Source of the DNA: Chelydra serpentina
Taxonomy: Eukaryota; Chordata; Testudines; Chelydridae
Assembly (NCBI GenBank): GCA_037349315.1
Contig: JBAIAC010000040.1
Span: 17,378,001-17,442,000, forward strand
Reading direction: 5' to 3'
Length of the DNA stretch: 64,000 nucleotides
The notes under the pieces are model-generated. The model did no database searches, was not told the origin of the DNA, and worked only from the letters and a program-made list of their open reading frames with translations. The position numbers and the translations under genes were made by a program. Positions 61,848 through 64,000 of this stretch are shown one piece after another; the stretch's first letter is position 1, and each line of letters begins with the position of its first letter.

Positions 61848-63761
61848 GGGGACAGTAAGTACTGAAAATGAGTTTGTGAAAAGACTCTCCAAACACATGC
61901 AGGTACCATTCAGGTGTACATGCAAGACTGTTTGGCTAGCCTCATACAGGGACTTCGGCTTTGTCTACATGGGAAAGTGACATCGATTCAGCTAAATTGA
62001 TACCGCGTCCTTAAACCAAAATAAGCATCTTCCCAGCGGGCTGCAGATTTCCCTGAATCAGTACACTTCTCGTGCAGTCAAGGGGGAGTCAATAGGTGAC
62101 CGTGGGCCAAATCCCGACCGTCAGACGCTTTTCAGCGGACTGCGCAGGCTGAACCTGAGCCGGCACTGGAGCCGCATCCACTCCCCAGCGCAGGGTCCCC
62201 CAGCAGGGGGCTGGTGGCTGGGCTGGGCTGCGGGGCACAGTGTTCCCCTGGGCGGTTGCTTGTGCAGCCTCAGCCCCACTGGCAGCAGCGCAGGGATGGG
62301 GCTTGGGGGGCGGGGCTGGTGGCAACATTTAGGAGAGGATGTCCACACACACTCCCCACCCCCACGAGCAGCCTAATGTGTCTCCACTAAGCCCTGCCCC
62401 TCCAATCAGGAGGCGATGGAGTGTAACATGCTCCTCTGCAGCCCAAGCAGAGGGCAGCGCTGTCCGGGCCCGAATTCAAATTCCTCTCTGCTTTTCCCGG
62501 AGGCGGCAGGGTGGGCTGGGCCATGGAGTTGCAACTTGTGGGCCTCGGGCCCTACCTGGCAACCCAGCTGGTAAATGCCCGAAAGGATCCCGCAGAATCT
62601 GCTTGTGCCGGGGCACCAAGTGCAGCGCGCGTACACACACACACACTCTCACTCCCCGGAGCCCCCCACCCCGGCCTGGACTCCTCCCCACCCCATCCTT
62701 CAGGGCCAGCCCCCTCATCCCCTCCAACCAGCCTCTTTCCCTTCCCAGTCTGCCTCCAGTCACCCCCTCCCCCACCTCCCCAGGGCTGCTCTCTGGGGTC
62801 TCCTTGGTCCCTCCCATTACCCGGAGCCTCCTTCCTGCCCCTCCGTTATCCCAGCCTCCAAAGAGGCATTTCACCGCTAGCTGGAGCATAGTCCAATAGC
62901 TTCCCCTCCTGGCTCCGAGCTCGAAAGTACTCACAAACATTCACACCTTGCTTGGCTGCCCAGATCCCAGCCCCTACCCACTCCTCTTCCACCTGCCCCT
63001 GGCTCTGCTACTTGGCTCAACTGGGGACATGGAGGAACGTTTGGGAAGGAAGCGGCAACACCAGGTGGCTCAGGCCAGCCCTACATTCTGTTTTTGGTTT
63101 AGGGAAATAAGGTCACTCTCCTCTCCAGGCAGGGAGCTGGTGGGCAAGAGAGGTTAGGGGAGGGGATCTGGGTGGAGGTCTGGACCTCGACTATATCTTG
63201 ACCAAGAAATCTGGACCTTGACAAAAAATAATTGATGACCCCAGCCTTAGGTGCTGTCCACATGGGAACAAAACCATGGCAGCTATACATTTGAAGCAGG
63301 ATCCTGCCGGAACCTTACAGGATCACACTGTAGCTAGCTACCGCTGGTTTTCAATACTGTTCTCACCAGCATGCAGAGGTACTTGCTTTCCTGGGTATCC
63401 CTGCTAGCAGACTCCTAAGTTGCAGACCCGACCCAGTCCCCTACCAGGTTTCCATCATAGTTTATTCACATAGTTACACACTACATTGAGTGTGAAAACA
63501 AACCATGTCAAGACTAACAAACAGTATTTTAAAATAGTTGCCAACACGGTTGCAAACTTCTGCTAACGTGGACAGAGCCAAAGATGGAACTGGACGGAGG
63601 AAGGAGGCCTGCAATATGTATGCTTATAATCTTTGACACCTTGGCTTTGATCCCCTGGATTATCAGTAAGACAACACCACCCCCATTTGTTATTTTCTGT
63701 TTGTATATGAGAAACTGACCTGGAAAAGAGAAACATTTTACATTTTTGTTAAAAGCAAGTT

Positions 63762-63775
63762 GGGGGGGGGGGGGG
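63762..63775 (+). repeat. Poly-G tract
   Basis: Fourteen consecutive G followed by purine-rich sequence. Confidence 0.9.
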
Positions 63776-64000
63776 AGGAGGGGAGAGGAGGAAAGGAGGG
63801 TGAATTGTTGAATAGCTGAACCTGAAATGGTTGTTATACTTGCTTATCAATAAAGTCTGGAATGGTTTAAATACAACTGTTTCCTTCAGACAATTTCCTA
63901 GGTCTCATATCTGCAAGTCAGAGAGGGCAAGCACTCAGCACAGAATGGGATAAGATGGTAACCCTCTGCATGTGCAGAAAAATAAAAGCAGTATTGTTCT

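Larger units (their letters stand above)
61223..64000 (-). other. CORO1C: CORO1C large intron, right part
   Basis: No CORO1C exon was found to the right edge. It includes a repeat-like 'ggctttgtctacatgggaaa' (61,958-61,977), GC-rich sequence with a GC box 'gggggcggggc' (62,306-62,316), a CA run (about 62,632-62,646) and a 14-base G run (63,762-63,775). Otherwise unassigned. Confidence 0.5.

Overview
This is a vertebrate nuclear window, most likely from a turtle (inferred from repeats, not proven). The evidence is spliced genes with GT-AG introns, CR1 LINE fragments, a tRNA-derived SINE whose tail matches the CR1 3' end, MIR/CORE-type SINEs, several hAT-type elements with 8-bp target duplications, and one solo LTR. 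Operons, CRISPR arrays and other prokaryotic features are absent.

Layout. Positions 1-28,900 are gene-poor: I see only repeats and unassigned sequence. SELPLG (P-selectin glycoprotein ligand 1) lies on the minus strand with its whole coding region in one exon (29,602-30,990). A candidate non-coding first exon with leukocyte-type promoter motifs lies near 37.2 kb. A repeat-rich stretch, 37.4-47.5 kb, follows; it holds a CR1 fragment, a CR1 copy split by a solo LTR, and a 1.6-kb fold-back hAT element. CORO1C (coronin-1C) occupies 50.5 kb to beyond the right edge, also on the minus strand. Its last seven coding exons are present and encode the equivalent of residues 151-474 of the 474-residue human protein; the 5' exons lie outside. 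A ZBED3-like single-exon gene on the plus strand (60,569-61,222) sits in the interrupted CORO1C intron, in antisense orientation.

The SELPLG-CORO1C order and orientation match human chromosome 12. TMEM119, the next gene on that side in human, is not visible here. ZBED3 is on chromosome 5 in human, so a ZBED3-like gene inside CORO1C is unexpected.

I found no new multigene system. The observations most worth following are: (1) a reptilian PSGL-1 in which the only acidic tyrosine site that could be sulfated (NFYDDDTTT) lies inside an 86-residue tandem duplication and so occurs twice; (2) the ZBED3-like gene nested antisense in CORO1C; (3) a hAT derivative with two roughly 0.6-kb inverted arms, with a deleted relative at 4.1-5.0 kb that carries an exact 8-bp target duplication and a nested MITE with its own exact duplication.
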